From positions 1 to 64,000 of the forward strand of contig NW_019029015.1 in NCBI RefSeq assembly GCF_002105155.1: a stretch of 64,000 bases of DNA, in the 5' to 3' direction. The translations under genes and the position numbers were made by a program. Shown here in pieces: positions 18,064 to 30,030 of this stretch; position 1 is the stretch's first letter; every line of letters begins with the position of its first letter. The DNA comes from Lobosporangium transversale (Eukaryota; Mortierellomycota; Mortierellomycetes; Mortierellales; Mortierellaceae). Below the pieces are notes generated by a model that did not search any database, was not told the origin of the DNA, and worked only from the letters and a program-made list of their open reading frames with translations.

Positions 18064-20958
18064 CAAGAAAAATAATAAAACCATGTTTACAAAGCGATGT
18101 CTTGGAGTCTACAAGTGTTCGGTAGATAGCTGCGAGTATCTAGCAAGGCCCAAGCTGCCTGCAAGCAAGAGTGTAGACGCACTCCCCCTGGCTCCAGAGG
18201 ATCCATGTAAGATACATAAGCAGCAATTGATCCACGTTCCATGCCAGGCAAGAATAATGATCGAGCGCATTGGCAACCTTGAAAAAGCTCGCCATACTGG
18301 TTTCCACTACCATCAGCACCCACCATCTATTAAGCCGACCGCAGAGGCTATGGCATCATTCGTGGATATGGTGAAGGTGGCATCAGAGGCGGGGCCCAAG
18401 ATGTTGTTAGTTGGTACGAATACTCGACCGTCTGTCTTGGAGCTCCATGATTCGTTCAATAACCTCGGTCGTACTGCACACCACAGAAGGAAAATCTTAA
18501 ATGGAATTAAGAAACCTTGGAATATCACTTCTTTGGCTGCATTCGACCGCGAGTATAAGATGATGAAGCACACATTATTATTCAGGCGGGGTTCATGAAG
18601 GAGATGCTTCGAAGCATGGATGGCTGTATGCAGACTGACTCAATTGAATCATTTGTCCATGATGAGGATTTTCCAAATATCAACATTACGTTCACAAGCG
18701 CGTTCAATTTTTGATCAACAGGACGGTGCCTGTTGTGATGTCAATGCTGTTTGGAAAAACACAAAAGCACTATAAGCACCATTTTCTGGCAATGTTTAAA
18801 TACTTACCTTTCAAAACATTTGCTGAATTTACTGAGGGCTTTTCTGGAATGGTCTGTGACTTCAGTAAGGCGGAACGTGTGGGGTTTGAGCTTGCTGTCC
18901 GCGAATATTTTAGGCTCGATGATAATCATGAAGTACAGCTGGAGAACCACTACAGATTCTGTGAAGTCCATTTCCGTCGGTCCTTAATGAGAGTGCAGAG
19001 AAATTCTGCCGTAATTCCACCTTCAGAAGAACTGGTTTTCAATCGCAAATGCCTAGATCTCCTCGACAAGCACGCTGAAGAAAAGTTCCATGGGCTTATT
19101 CAAGATTTGGTAGAATCTTTTCCAAGGACAAAAAAATGGATCGATTGGTACATGCATCCAAATAGAGCAAAATGTATTTTCCAATCTCTTTCTAATGTTG
19201 ACATTTCAAAGTTCTCAAAGGATACAAATGCCCAAGAGAGTCTGGGAGGGGACTTTAAGCGCCATGCACCAACTAATAAAAAGGGTATGAATGTCGGAGA
19301 CACGTATGATTACGCCTGCCGTTACTTGAAGCTAATCGAGCGCGATATTGAACAAGCCTTGAAGGGATCGACGCTAAGATACCACCCAATAAGTACCCTG
19401 GGAGAAAAAAAAGAGCAGCTCACAGCAACGATGGTCGCGCGCCAGATTGTAACAAGACACTGTTCCCTGAAATATTTAAGCGGCAACGTCGAGCAGGCCG
19501 CCCTAAAGGAAGTAAGAACAAAGTTCCCAAGTTAGTGATTGACGAAGAATGGGAAGGCCTCGCAATACCTTGGCAGATCCAATATGGGGACTTCGACGCA
19601 ACCAATACATGCCCTTTAGACGCTCCTCTTATGCTTTGGGTGCTTTTACGTAGGTTTTCCGGTATGTGCTATTCAACAGCCACCTTAAAGGCCTCTGAAG
19701 GAGCCGTACTGGAAGAAGTCGTAAAATTGGTATTAGTAAAAGAGCACAACAAGGCAAGACGGATATGGTGCAAAGAGATCTTAGGTTTGACGGAAGGGGA
19801 GCATGACTTATGGGGGTCTGTTGAGAATACCTTTACTGATCATTTGCAAGGCTTGGCTACATTGAAAATCACTTACGACTCGACGTGTTCTGAAGAGGGA
19901 TGCCCCAATCGAAGTTCAAAAGAGACACAAAGCTCTGCTTATTTTTTCATGAAGGGAGATGCACGGCACATTAATCAAGAAAGCTTTGACATGTCGACTA
20001 AGAAAGAACACGCTCCCTGTTCTTTGCCAATGCAGACCCAGGGACCCCGCAAGCGAATGCTTTCATTTAATGTCGACAGTGGGACGTTGGAATCCCTGGA
20101 TGTGTGCAGTGGCATACGAGCATATTCCCGAATGGAGGTAGTTGAATGGCCACTGCTACTCATTATCGACTGCCTTCAAGCATGGCACGACTCTCCAGGG
20201 CCATTCGTTTGCCCAGACCGATGTATTTGTCTCGATGGCGAGGATTTTAATTTGGCGGGTGTTATCCTCCACAGTCAGACCGGGGGCATTATACGAGCAT
20301 GGCTATGATCAAGGGACGCTGGGTTTACTATGATGGTATGAAACAGCGTAAGTTACAATGGGTCGGTGACCAAATGATTGTTCCTGATGGTTTTCAACCA
20401 ACTCAGGTATGGTACCTGAGGTCCCACGACCAATTAGCCGGTAACGAGACGGATATCTCTAGTAGTGCCAGCACTACTAGTTCCAACGAAGGCTTAGGCG
20501 AGTACCAAGGGAGCTCCAAGGGGGATTCAAATGAGAATCAAGGAAGCCTCAAGGAGGGTTCAAGTGCAAGTCAAGGAAGCTCTGAGGACGATTCAATTGA
20601 GAGCCACGGAAGCTCTAAAGAAGATCCAAAGGTGGATTGTATTAAGCAGCCACAGAAAGCACAGCAAAACTATCCATTCAGTGTTCTCACCGACGTCGTT
20701 ACCAATAAGGGAAGGTTGCCAACACGTGAGGGCTGTAATAGTCAGCTGGAGAGGCAAGCTAAAAGAATTGTAGTCAAGGTCCCAAGTAACATCAAGAAAG
20801 GGTGGTTTATTACAAGGTCCTACCACTTTCTTCGGACTTGCCTCACTAAGCTGCCTCAAGAGCAGTACGATGTGGCCATGCGGCAACTGGGAGTGCGGGT
20901 AACACGATCACAGCATCTGCAAAGAGTGGAACTATTGGAGAATAATAGTATTGCATAG
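18059..20958 (+). pseudogene. MULE transposase fused to AT-hook and USP-like peptidase, 3' part
   Basis: Continues the frame broken at 9268. The order of parts is as follows. A WRKY-GCM1-type zinc finger (RCLGVYKCSVDSCEYLARP, C..H, HTGFHYHQHPP) comes first. The MULE DDE region follows (PVVMSMLFGKTQKHYKHHF; MVCDFSKAERVGFELAV; CEVHFRRSLMRV). Next is an AT-hook (AGRPKGSKNKVPK) near 19500. Last is a ubiquitin-specific-protease-like domain with a Cys box (ATNTCPLDAPLMLW, about 19605) and a His box (GHYTSMAMIKGRWVYYDG, about 20285), then a Ser-rich linker and a basic end. The frame changes about four times (near 18580, 18706, 19430 and 20280), several in homopolymers, so it is a pseudogene or contains sequence errors. 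MULEs with OTU or ULP peptidases are known; a USP fold here is inferred from the two boxes. Confidence 0.75.
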
Positions 20959-22774
20959 AACAAGTTGTAGTATCACTACATATGATTTGTGCGGGCGTGT
21001 TTTTAGTATCAATGTATCTTTAATGTGAGTGCTTAGGATCAGTGCATGCTTGATTGATTGTTTGTGGAAAAAAAATGGCATTTTTGTTATTTTGGTACGC
21101 AGTACGAGTATGTCATACTAAATTTTCGTTATTTTAGTACGCAGTACTAGTATGTGATACTGGTACTGAAATACTAAAATCAATACGATGTATGGAGAGC
21201 CTTTGTTACAGTGAGTATCTAAGAATTCGTTCATTGTTATAATTCTGGAAGATTGAAATTAAACAAAGCGGGACTGAAATACTCATAATGTGTGCCCTTT
21301 GTGCCAGACGTAGGGGCGTCTAGCAACACACTATTAACCAATTTAGCCAATCAAGGGTCATCCACTTCAAACAAGTTAATTGCTGCTATAAATGATATTG
21401 GCTCAACGATAATTGTAAACTCCTTCTTCCTTTGATTAACGACAATTCAAGCAAACGAAACCTCGACGGAACAGGCTCATTGTACTCCAATATCAAGTCT
21501 TTACTATATAGTAATCTATTCATTCTTTACGGCTCGACCGAAGGTTTCCCTGATGTCGACACTGGTTTTAATTCCTGCATCCCCTTTGTTAATACGCTTC
21601 AGAATTCTAGATTACTCATGGCATAGGTTACCAGATTCTTTATATCCCGGATCAGTGAGCGACCACACCAGGCCCTTGATTTCTTGCTTCCAAAGGCCTG
21701 CATCGGCACGTCCAATGACGTTCTCTATTATAGTGATCATTGGACGGAGACGACCACAGGACCAAGCATATAGCATCCATTGGCTAGGCGTCATTCTACC
21801 TTCGGACGAGTAAAAAGGGTAAATTGATGAGTATCAAATATAAAACATAAAGGCATTTTTGCTTACGTTCTTCAAGGGGTATACGAAAACCAAACTGCGA
21901 TTAACCGCCTATGAACGCAGGACACAGAACATTTGGTGAGATTATAAACAAGCGTGGATATCCCAGACATCAAGGACCTTTTCCTCCTAATCTTTCATCC
22001 GTCTAGCATGAATTGATGTGAGAGGGGATGATTCTGGCGAGATTGATGCCCTCAACAGCATGTAGCATTAATGTACCGAGAACTATTAATATACTGACGA
22101 CACAATCCAATATCGTATCACATTTTACCGGTCAAGCGCGTGGCAGCCTTGGCCAAATTCTTGATGTTTTTTTATTCCATGTCTCTGGACGCCTAGAGAT
22201 TCAAGACGCGCCGCCTTCACATACAACTAATATGATCTCATTGGCCACAGGTTGCCATCCCGTGCACGCGCACCATGGGACATTTATGTCTTTAGAGTGG
22301 AGCTGTCATCCTAGCTCCCGGTAAACGTTTTGGCGCCCTGGATGATGATAATTGATAGGTCTTCCGCAAATGGCAAGCATCCAGATGACAAAGCATACGA
22401 GAAAGGATAATTTCCAATACCAGCTGTCCTGGTGATAATAATATGATTTTGGGTCTCATCATCAGACTCTCACTGGGTTCTCCACAGGATTCTTCATCTC
22501 TATCCGTTTTTACAAAACTCTTTGATAATAGTATCACAAAATCCTGCCTTTTCTTGCACACAAGATCGCACAATGATCACAGCTTTATAAAGTTCTAAAT
22601 GCCCCAGTAGAAGGGAGGACGGATTAAACCGCTCTATTTATTCGTCTAGAAGGTAAGTGGATAATGATGGCTTCATTCATAAAGAATGAACCATTGTAAA
22701 AATTTCTCAAGGAACGGGTATAATGCTTTTTTTTAAAAAAAGACAAAGTTTCATCCACTTGATTGCTATTCGAT
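20959..22774. other. Spacer between MULE-like gene and second CRN copy
   Basis: No supported gene. A two-unit tandem repeat lies at about 21088-21170. The rest holds short frames without recognisable motifs. The last ~130 bp match the 3' flank of the first CRN gene. Confidence 0.5.
21088..21170. repeat. Two-unit tandem repeat, ~42 bp
   Basis: Two successive units begin TTATTTTGGTACGCAGTACG and TTATTTTAGTACGCAGTACT and share GAGTATG/TAGTATG and ATACT blocks. They lie just downstream of the MULE-like gene. Confidence 0.7.
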
Positions 22775-25190
22775 TTAATTCTTCAGATTCGTACCGGCTG
22801 ATCCTCCTGAATATGCAGCTTCGATGTCGATTTTTATGACACGCTGTCTTACATGTTTTGAGCATTTATATAGATTCTGGACGACCGTATTTCTGGTGGT
22901 AAGAAAGTTCTGAACCTTAAAATCGTCATATACGTCTCCTGGCACCACAAAATAGAGGAGAATAGTATCATCACTTCCCTTCGACTTTGATTGCTCTCCC
23001 TTCAAGCAGGGTCCAGTAATACAATCAATTATCTCCTTGAATGGTGCTTGCTTGATCGGATGCTTCTCTGATACTGTGACCTGAAATAGCTCGTTGGGTC
23101 CCAATGCAAAATCAATGCACGGAAATTTAGAATGTTCTGGTACAAACAACTTGCCAGCTGCTTGAGTGAGCCCTGATAATTCCTCTGAAGTCCGGATAAA
23201 CACCTCTTCTGGATTTGCTGGAAAATCAAGAAATCCTGTTTCGCCTGACTGGAGATCCCTAAAGGGAAATCTAATATCACCACGTCGAAATAAGTGATGA
23301 GCATAGATTCAAACAGTGGGCCTTTATCTATATCCTCTCCGCCTTTGACAAGTTCGCCAACACATCGACCCACGTGTCATCTTTCATTTTGTCCATAATC
23401 TTGATTCAACCCAACGAGATGCCCATACCAGGTGAAGTGAGGTGGTCAGAAGTGGGGACTCTATGGAGTAAACAACTAAATCCACTCGCATCTTTTCCTC
23501 GTGCAAAGAGGCTTAGAAGATCTGCTGGGTTCCGGAGTGTTCAATGGCATTTGACGCGGAAAACGCAGCTGCTTTAGCACGCTCAGTATTTCCTTGATTC
23601 TTGGATAGTACATTGGCTGGACCTGTAGACCTGTCTTGGCACGCCCCCCAAGTTGTAAAAAAGCTCCTCCAAAAATGCTTCATCACTACATGAAAAAACT
23701 TTACACTGGCTCTACATTCCTTAAGCTCATCCAGACTCCAGAGTGACATGTGATAGTAGCTATTTGGTGTATTTTCCTTGGTGATTCATCGTATTGCCCA
23801 TAGAGAGTTTTGGCGATGCTGAAAATATCGTCCTGGCTTTACCTGGTTGAGGATTTTACCACTATCAACTAAATACCACGTTTCAGGTTGGTCAAGGAAA
23901 TCTTCGAAATCGTATATTCCCTTAACGTTTGGCAAGTTGTTCCTCCATAGCATAACATTCGGTATTCTTCTTTTCATGGAAAACAATAATCGGTGGATTC
24001 TCCTCGTCATGCTCTGCAAGGAGGCGGATGGCAAAATAGACCAAAAAGGCTGACTTCCCAATTCCAGGCGTTCCAGTGACAAAGAGTCGGTTCAAACTAG
24101 CTCATGAGGGGTACTGAATTAGATGTAATATGGTCATAAAGCTTTTTATATTCATCTCTGATATAAAGATGCCTTGTTCCGGCAACAGGGAAGATACAAC
24201 CCTCAGGAGCAGTCAATAGTTTGGAATCCTTGATACCACCAGAATTTCGGAGCTCGCAAGCCACGCTAACAATGCTGTAGTAAATACTATCTCCTGATAA
24301 CTCCTCCCCCATGTACGAAAGCACCTTGACCCTCTCTTTCGAGTTTAGAGGCGAGATTACAGGCCTATCATTCACTATCCCTTTCGTTACAAGCCCTGCT
24401 TCTGTAATCGCATCCCTAAGAGCACTTCTACTACTTATACTTGGACGAGCTTTTTTAGAGGGTGACTCTGATAAAGGAGATAGAGTGATCAAAGTTAATA
24501 TTCTTGATTTATTGCACATCACTCTAAAATGATCAATAACCAGGTTCTCGGCCAAAAGCACTCACCAGAATCTTCATCTTGTTTTCTTTTCTGAGCTAAG
24601 TATCAAAAGCGAATAATGAGAAAGAACGTTGAGTTATCAAGACACAAACCAAATGGTGATATCACGTGGTGTTGGGCATGAAAATAAGCAAACAAGCTTC
24701 ATCAATTGAAAATATCAACAACAACCATCAGTCCATCAAGAGCTAAATACATACCTCGCTGTGGTGGCTTGACAATAACATGAATAGTTTCCTCTGGAAG
24801 TTCGGAAATAAATATGTCCCCAAGCTTCCTTGATGCGACTGTAAGAGCCTCTTTTGACTCGATTTCTGACTCAAAGATGGCTTCGCCTTTGTCAGGGATG
24901 GAAACCTTGTAGAGGGTGAGCTGGTCAGCGTCAATATCCTTAAATGCATTGGCTTTCTCTGCTTTGATGGCTTGCTTGAGTTCGCCGACTGAACGATCAG
25001 AAGGAATATTTACAGGAAAACATGAAGCTTCTCCATCAACAATACAAAAAATCTTTAGCTCGGTTGGCTCGAGGATTTTAGGGTCATTGGTGCTTGAAGA
25101 CTCTTCCTTCGCTTCCCCTTTTCTTTCTTTCTTTTCATACGGTTCAGTTCGAGGTGATGGGCATCGTGATGGTGTTCTGCTGCTTCCCAT
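22775..25190 (-). pseudogene. Second Crinkler (CRN) copy, multiply frameshifted
   Basis: A paralogue of the gene at 5712-8174 in the same orientation. The header exon (25190-24755, ATG giving MGSSRTPS) is intact with CIVDGEASCFPVNI, SVGELKQAIKAEKANAF and DADQLTLYKVSIP, and ends at a GTATGT donor. The NLS-bearing middle exon (QKRKQDEDS) is present; the next acceptor TTAG has become TTAT, with TCAG two bases on giving an in-frame alternative. The body is open to about 24097 and then breaks repeatedly (near 24100, 23785, 23510, 23375 and 23200). The P-loop region is split across frames (the Gly-rich loop near 24065), so no complete NTPase or nuclease module could be made. A truncated product with the header only is possible. 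Confidence 0.85.
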
Positions 25191-25600
25191 TGTGTTTTCA
25201 AACCTGTTTAAAAACAAGGGCGTAAATAGACGGAGAACAGAAAATAGGGAAAGGTTGATAAAAATGCTAAAGGATGATAATTCAGTAGCAGGATGGTTCA
25301 AAATTGTCTAGAGATGAAGTTGAGGGAGGAAAAGAAAAAAAGAAAAAAAAAAAAGGAAAGGAAAGGAAAGGAAAGGAAAGGCAATGAATGAAGGCTTGGA
25401 ATAAATAAAAGAGCAAAATTGATGGGAGCAAAACTGGGGTGAAATAAGAAAAAAGTGAAAAGAGGATAAAGGAAGAAAAGGAAGAGGAGAGTGCAAAAAT
25501 GAAGTGAAGCAAGTTAAAGAAAGGAGCGACAATTGATAAATTTGTCAAGGTTGGGCTATGCTGTGTGTGTGAGAAAATTTTTTTCTTGTTCCACAAGACG
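25191..25600 (-). promoter_or_regulatory. Upstream region of second CRN copy, shared with the first
   Basis: Contains the AAAGG pentamer run (about 25354-25381) and, further out, CAAAATTGATGGGAGCAAAA and TGTGAGAAAATTTTTTTC, all paralleled upstream of the first CRN gene. About 55 bp are inserted here between the pentamers and the conserved block. Confidence 0.5.
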
Positions 25601-26890
25601 CCATGCGATTAAAGATTAAATTGGCCCCAAGTGTGACGTAACATCCTATATATTGGAACGAAAGGGTGTCTGCACGTGCCGAAATGTGACTGCCATGAAG
25701 GCAAAGTGGCTGCTACAGAGAGTGGCTTTGGCCCCAATATGGCTCCCTGGGTGGAAATAAAGAGGTATCTTATTTGTAAATGAAAAGAGAAAATAAAGGG
25801 TAGTGCTCTCTTCATTGCAAATGTCGACACCAAAAAATTTTTGCTCAAAAAAATTTGACCTCTACTCTGAGTACGGTATACCATTCACACAATGTCAACA
25901 ATATACGATGCGAGAGTATATACATATTATGGGCCTGAACTCTTAGCGTACTTTACCACTCTACACCTTCTTCTATCACATTCCTTGCTTTCACACACTT
26001 TACCTTCACATATCTTTCACTCTTCATTTGAAAAGAAAAAAAAAAGATATGTTCCATACATTCATCTGTCAGACCTTCGCCACCTGCCAAATGGGTCATC
26101 AAAGCATGGCAAGTCCGGTGAGACGGAGGTTTGAAGAGAGCTTACAAGGAGGAGAACAGGTGAAGGAATATGACTGGGCTTATAGGCCAATCGGCTCTGC
26201 CCTGCTTGCATTGCTTGAATAGGAGATGGAAAAAGGGGAAGAAAGGAAAAATGAGGTAGAAAGGTTTAAGACTGCAGCCGAACTTCGATGTAGTGCTTGC
26301 TTGACGTAGGTTGCTCTTGCAGCAAGGATGTGTTTGTCCTATTCTAAGGATAGCCAGGCTCAAGTCCTTGGTCTAACGGCACTCACTCCACCGAGTTGAT
26401 CTCCAGCAGCCGTCCCGCATACCTCCACATGAACAACTGTTCGCTCTCTTTCAATCCCACAATCTCCCTCACAAAAAGAGGACAAGGGACCTACGTACTA
26501 TACTGATGCATTGTCTATAATAGAGGTAGCTAAATAGCCAAGTAATGATCATAAAAGAGTACCTCCTACACTACAAAAGTAATGCTAGAAAGCCTATCTA
26601 AAACTATGGGAATGATAATTTACATTACGTAGTTCTTCTGCGAGGAACAATCTAGTGTAACAGTTAAATTCTAGCATTTTCGCTTGCATACCCGCCATGC
26701 TAAAATGCTTAACTTTATTTTTGTTATTGCATTAGGTGAGGAGAATATCGGTTTATTTCCGAAGGGACTACATCTATATAATTCACGTTTATCCACTGTT
26801 CTCTACTTTTGCCACTATTACATTTATTTTTATTTTATTTTATTTTATTTTATTTTTGGATTTTATTATCTATATTAGTTAAAGATCCCT
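25601..26890. other. Spacer, no gene seen
   Basis: Short open frames at 25892-26222 lack recognisable features. An ATTTT microsatellite is at about 26824-26860. Confidence 0.45.
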
Positions 26891-26906
26891 CTCAATGCTA
26901 CGCCTC

Positions 26907-28044
26907 ATGGCATGTAGCCTGTGCAGCAGCGACAGACATGGCAAGAGACTATGCCCTCAGAATGTAAGGAATGTGGTAAGGCCTTCTTATCTTTTTGTTT
27001 TTATGTTTTTGGAATATATAAACATTAATAATATTTTCCCAACTGATAAAGACAGAACGATTTTCCCCAATCGCCTCGCTCCCCCTTCCATTCTACGTCT
27101 GTATGTGGGTGCAGTCGTCCAGGCCATGTGCGCAGCTCATACCCAAATAATGAAGAATGAGTGATTTCGGTATTTAACAATCGTAGAAAACTTTTATTTT
27201 ATTTTATTTTATTTTATTTTATTTTATTTTATTTTATTTTATTTTTGACATGGTAGTGGTTGGTGCATGCTGAGCTTAAGCTTATATACCTTCTATAACT
27301 TGAATAACGCTGCCAGCAACGATGTGCAGAATGTTGGGTCAATTCGAAGGCAAAGGTTCCTATTTTATATTCATTAGATTTTGTCATTCTTTTTTTAACC
27401 CTCCATCATTATTACTTACCTGCAGGGCGAGCACCGTCAACCAGCTCCTACAGTGTATAAATGCAGTATCTGCAGTTGCCTAGGAGTAGATGTAGACCAT
27501 GCTCAAGTAATAAAGGGTGAGTTTGATTTTCAACGGTTTGATTTTTTCGTCTCAGCAATAGACTATTAATCCTTAGTTTTTTCCTGTTTACTGCTTGCTT
27601 TAATAGCGTTGTTAGTAACTCAGTGCAAAATGGCGCTAGGCCTGTGTGCACACGAAGTATTGTTTTGAAGATGGTGGAGATGAAAATGAAAGACCCGTGC
27701 AAAGACAAGGGTGTGCTACTTTTTGTTCGGTTTTTTATTGGCTTATTATACTGTATTATACATTGCGTGTACTTAATCTTACACAATTACCATTTACCAT
27801 TTACCATTTACCATTGACCTTCAGAATACACGAGCGTAAAGGTGATCCTTCTGTTGAGGATGCTCCTTCTACCGAAGATAATTCCTTTGCCGAAGACAAC
27901 TTTCTACCACCCGCTAGAAAAAGGTTTCAGCAAGATTTCGTTTCGGGCTCCAAACAGGTAAATTATTCTAGGAAGATGTCCACTATTGCCTATTCTAATA
28001 CCTATCGTCCTGCCAATTCATCTTGTTGCATGTATCACAGCTAG
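26907..28044 (+). pseudogene. Remnants of a multi-exon CCHC zinc-knuckle gene
   Basis: Three separate segments look like CCHC knuckles in different states. 26907-26960 reads CSLCSSDRHGKRLC, a perfect C-x2-C-x4-H-x4-C. About 27095-27165 reads VCGCSRPGHVRSSYPNNEE, a knuckle lacking a residue and the last Cys. About 27450-27520 reads YKCSICSCLG before the frame breaks. Each is followed by a plausible GT donor (GTAAGG, GTGAGT). A further open segment with an acceptor (TTCAG) and donor (CAG|GTAAAT) lies at 27826-27957 (acidic, ending RKRFQQDFVSGSKQ). No single product can be joined. Repeated knuckle exons of this type could derive from a transposon or a host nucleic-acid-binding gene. Confidence 0.4.
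27191..27246. repeat. ATTTT microsatellite
   Basis: About eleven consecutive TATTT/ATTTT pentamers, with the same pentamer also at 26824-26860. Confidence 0.9.
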
Positions 28045-28101
28045 GAAAAAAAAAAAAAAAAAAAAAAAAAAAACCAGGTAAAAAACCATTGTCCAAGCAA
28101 G

Positions 28102-28340
28102 ATTAATACGCTAAAAAAGATTAGCAGTGGCAATAACGCACCACACATCGACACGAGAAATCTTTGACATGAGGCTTTTAGAATGAGCCTTTGTCATTTT
28201 ATAGATACGTTACGTAGTTGACTGGTACAAGTCAGTCCCTTTACCAGAAAATGAATAAATACCCCATGGGTGTGGTGTGTGGACCCACATCTTATTCTCA
28301 CTTACTTTTCTACTGCTTACTATTTACAAAATATTTTTCA
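28102..28340 (+). repeat. LTR-like repeat R2, copy A (solo)
   Basis: Starts ATTAATACGCTAAAAAAGAT and ends AAAATATTTTTCA. Similar over its length to 49402-49651 (plus) and 48591-48815 (minus), sharing TTTGACATG, TACCAGAAAATGAATAA and GTGTGGACCCACATCTTATT. No coding sequence adjoins it, so it looks like a solo LTR of the gag-bearing element at 49.4 kb. Confidence 0.75.
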
Positions 28341-28828
28341 CGCTCTATTCCGCTCTACAATCACCCGAAAGAAAGTCCGGTCAAAGTGGGGTTATTTATT
28401 TTTTTTTATTTTGAATCTCTGACAAACAGTTCATTTGTGACATACACAACCTATAAATCGTTTGTAATTCTTTATTTACTCCGAGAATCGCATAAATAAT
28501 ATCAACATCTATTCTGGGATACGTACGACTTTGATAAGATAAATATTCTGGTCAATATTTGATGCTTGGGGTATCGAGCTTGTGTCGTGGAAGGCTTCCT
28601 GGTAGTAGTATTTAAGACTGAAGTAAGATCTCCGTGCAAATAATTTTTTTTTTTTTATTTAACGGGGGGAGCAGTGTAACTAAGGTATGTACGGGGCCGT
28701 GCAAATATCTTTTTCCAAATAAGTTCTTCAGGTTTATCTTTTTGGAACAAATGCATCCTTTTTATTATTACTATTTCATGTCTAATGCTTTTCTATCAAA
28801 TCTATTGCTTAACTCCTTTTTTTTACTT
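28341..28828. other. Spacer, no gene seen
   Basis: AT-rich with short T-runs; no feature supported. It probably includes the 3' untranslated region of the minus-strand gene that follows. Confidence 0.45.
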
Positions 28829-29647
28829 CTACTGAAGAGCATTATACACGTTCCTATAAATTGCTAGGCGATCTACGATTGTATCAGCGCCTCCATTGAT
28901 ACATGTAGTCTCCCATGCGACGAAGCTACTATTAGAGTCTGATAGACGCGATGCAACTCTAGAGCAGCCAGGACCAGAGACCGTCCACCAAGCACCAGGT
29001 TCAAAATCTAAGTTTGCTTTGACCAACACGTCGGCGATCTCAGTCTCGTTAACATTCATTGGGTAGTCAGGCCAAAGGTCCTGTACATCTTTGTTGGCAT
29101 CAACAAAAGTCCTTAAGGATACAGCGGGGAGAATAGATCGCGCTATTTAATTTATTGTTAAAGGGAATTAGAACCTTTAGTTGTTTTTTTTTTTTTTTTT
29201 CTTCAAAAATTATGAATAAATATGATTAACGCTGTAAATGAAAGCTTACTTCCTTGACTACGAATCACGATGTTGTAGTTGTATCTGAGATAAGCACCTT
29301 CATAGGCCATGTTTGCAATATAGGCAGCACGTTGACCTCTTGTTCTCAATCCATATCTGGTTAAAAAAAAAAAAAGTTAAAAAAGGAATGCATGAAACAT
29401 TGGAGACAGATAGGGGAGATAATGTTGCAGCTTACTTTTGAATAGCTTGATTGATATAAGGAAGAGCGTCTTCACAGGTGATTGTTTCGTCGTTTGTTTC
29501 ACTAGGGCAATTTCCTGCAAATGCTTCCTGAAGATGAGCAATGGACACTGCAATAGAGGTGTCAGGTACTGCAGAGATTGACCAGGGGAAGGAAAGTGCG
29601 ATTTGCAGTACAAGGTACAAAGTAGGAAAGAAGGTCTTCATGAGCAT
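28829..29647 (-). CDS. Secreted lysozyme-like/GH19-like conserved fungal protein
   Basis: Model: exons 29647-29436, 29356-29250 and 29142-28829 (210 aa; phases 2 and 1; donors GTAAGC twice). An N-terminal signal peptide is clear (MLMKTFFPTLYLVLQIALSF, cleavage probably after SISA). The body has CEDALPYINQAI-KYGLRTRGQRAAY, MAYEGAYLRYNYN, SQGTRS, FVDANKDVQDLWPDYP, FEPGAWWTVSGPGC and FVAWETTCI, a pattern I associate with a conserved family of secreted fungal proteins with a lysozyme-like fold. The splice joints recreate conserved words (QKYGLR and SQGTRS), which supports the model. Enzyme activity on chitin or peptidoglycan is inference. Cys residues near the C-terminus suggest disulfides. Confidence 0.75.
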
Positions 29648-30030
29648 GCTTGTAGAAATTGTTATTGCTAAAATAAGTAAGAAAAATACGTTTTTTTAAT
29701 AAAATTAGTTAGAAACATCACATCACGTCCCCATTTTATATGCCTTTAAAGGCTGTGTCAGTAGTATTGTTACCAATAAAAGCAACCTCGTTTATTTCGA
29801 GATCTTGCTATTTTAGTCCAAACAAAGACAGGGGCTGAAAGAGAGGGGAAATTCCATGCAGCAAAACCATAACATTGGAATGCTTGAGATCTGTGGTCGG
29901 TCGGCTGTGCACTGAGCCGGCTTTGATTAGCCACGGGCCACCTGACATTCGCCGAATTTAATTGTGGTCTATTGATAATTTTATTCTTCCAACCATTCAC
30001 TTTTACCTCACCCCCAAATTCAATAAAAAT
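29648..30030. other. Divergent promoter region
   Basis: Lies between the minus-strand secreted-protein gene and the plus-strand DUF1748 gene; about 380 bp with no coding sequence supported. It must hold both promoters, but no motif stands out. Confidence 0.4.

Noticed and set aside
27191..27246. CRISPR-like short repeats
   Set aside because: The regular pentamers are a simple microsatellite with no spacers; no CRISPR array is present anywhere in the window.
29770..30000. 76-codon minus-strand frame between secreted and DUF1748 genes
   Set aside because: Lies in the divergent promoter, without homology or splice support.
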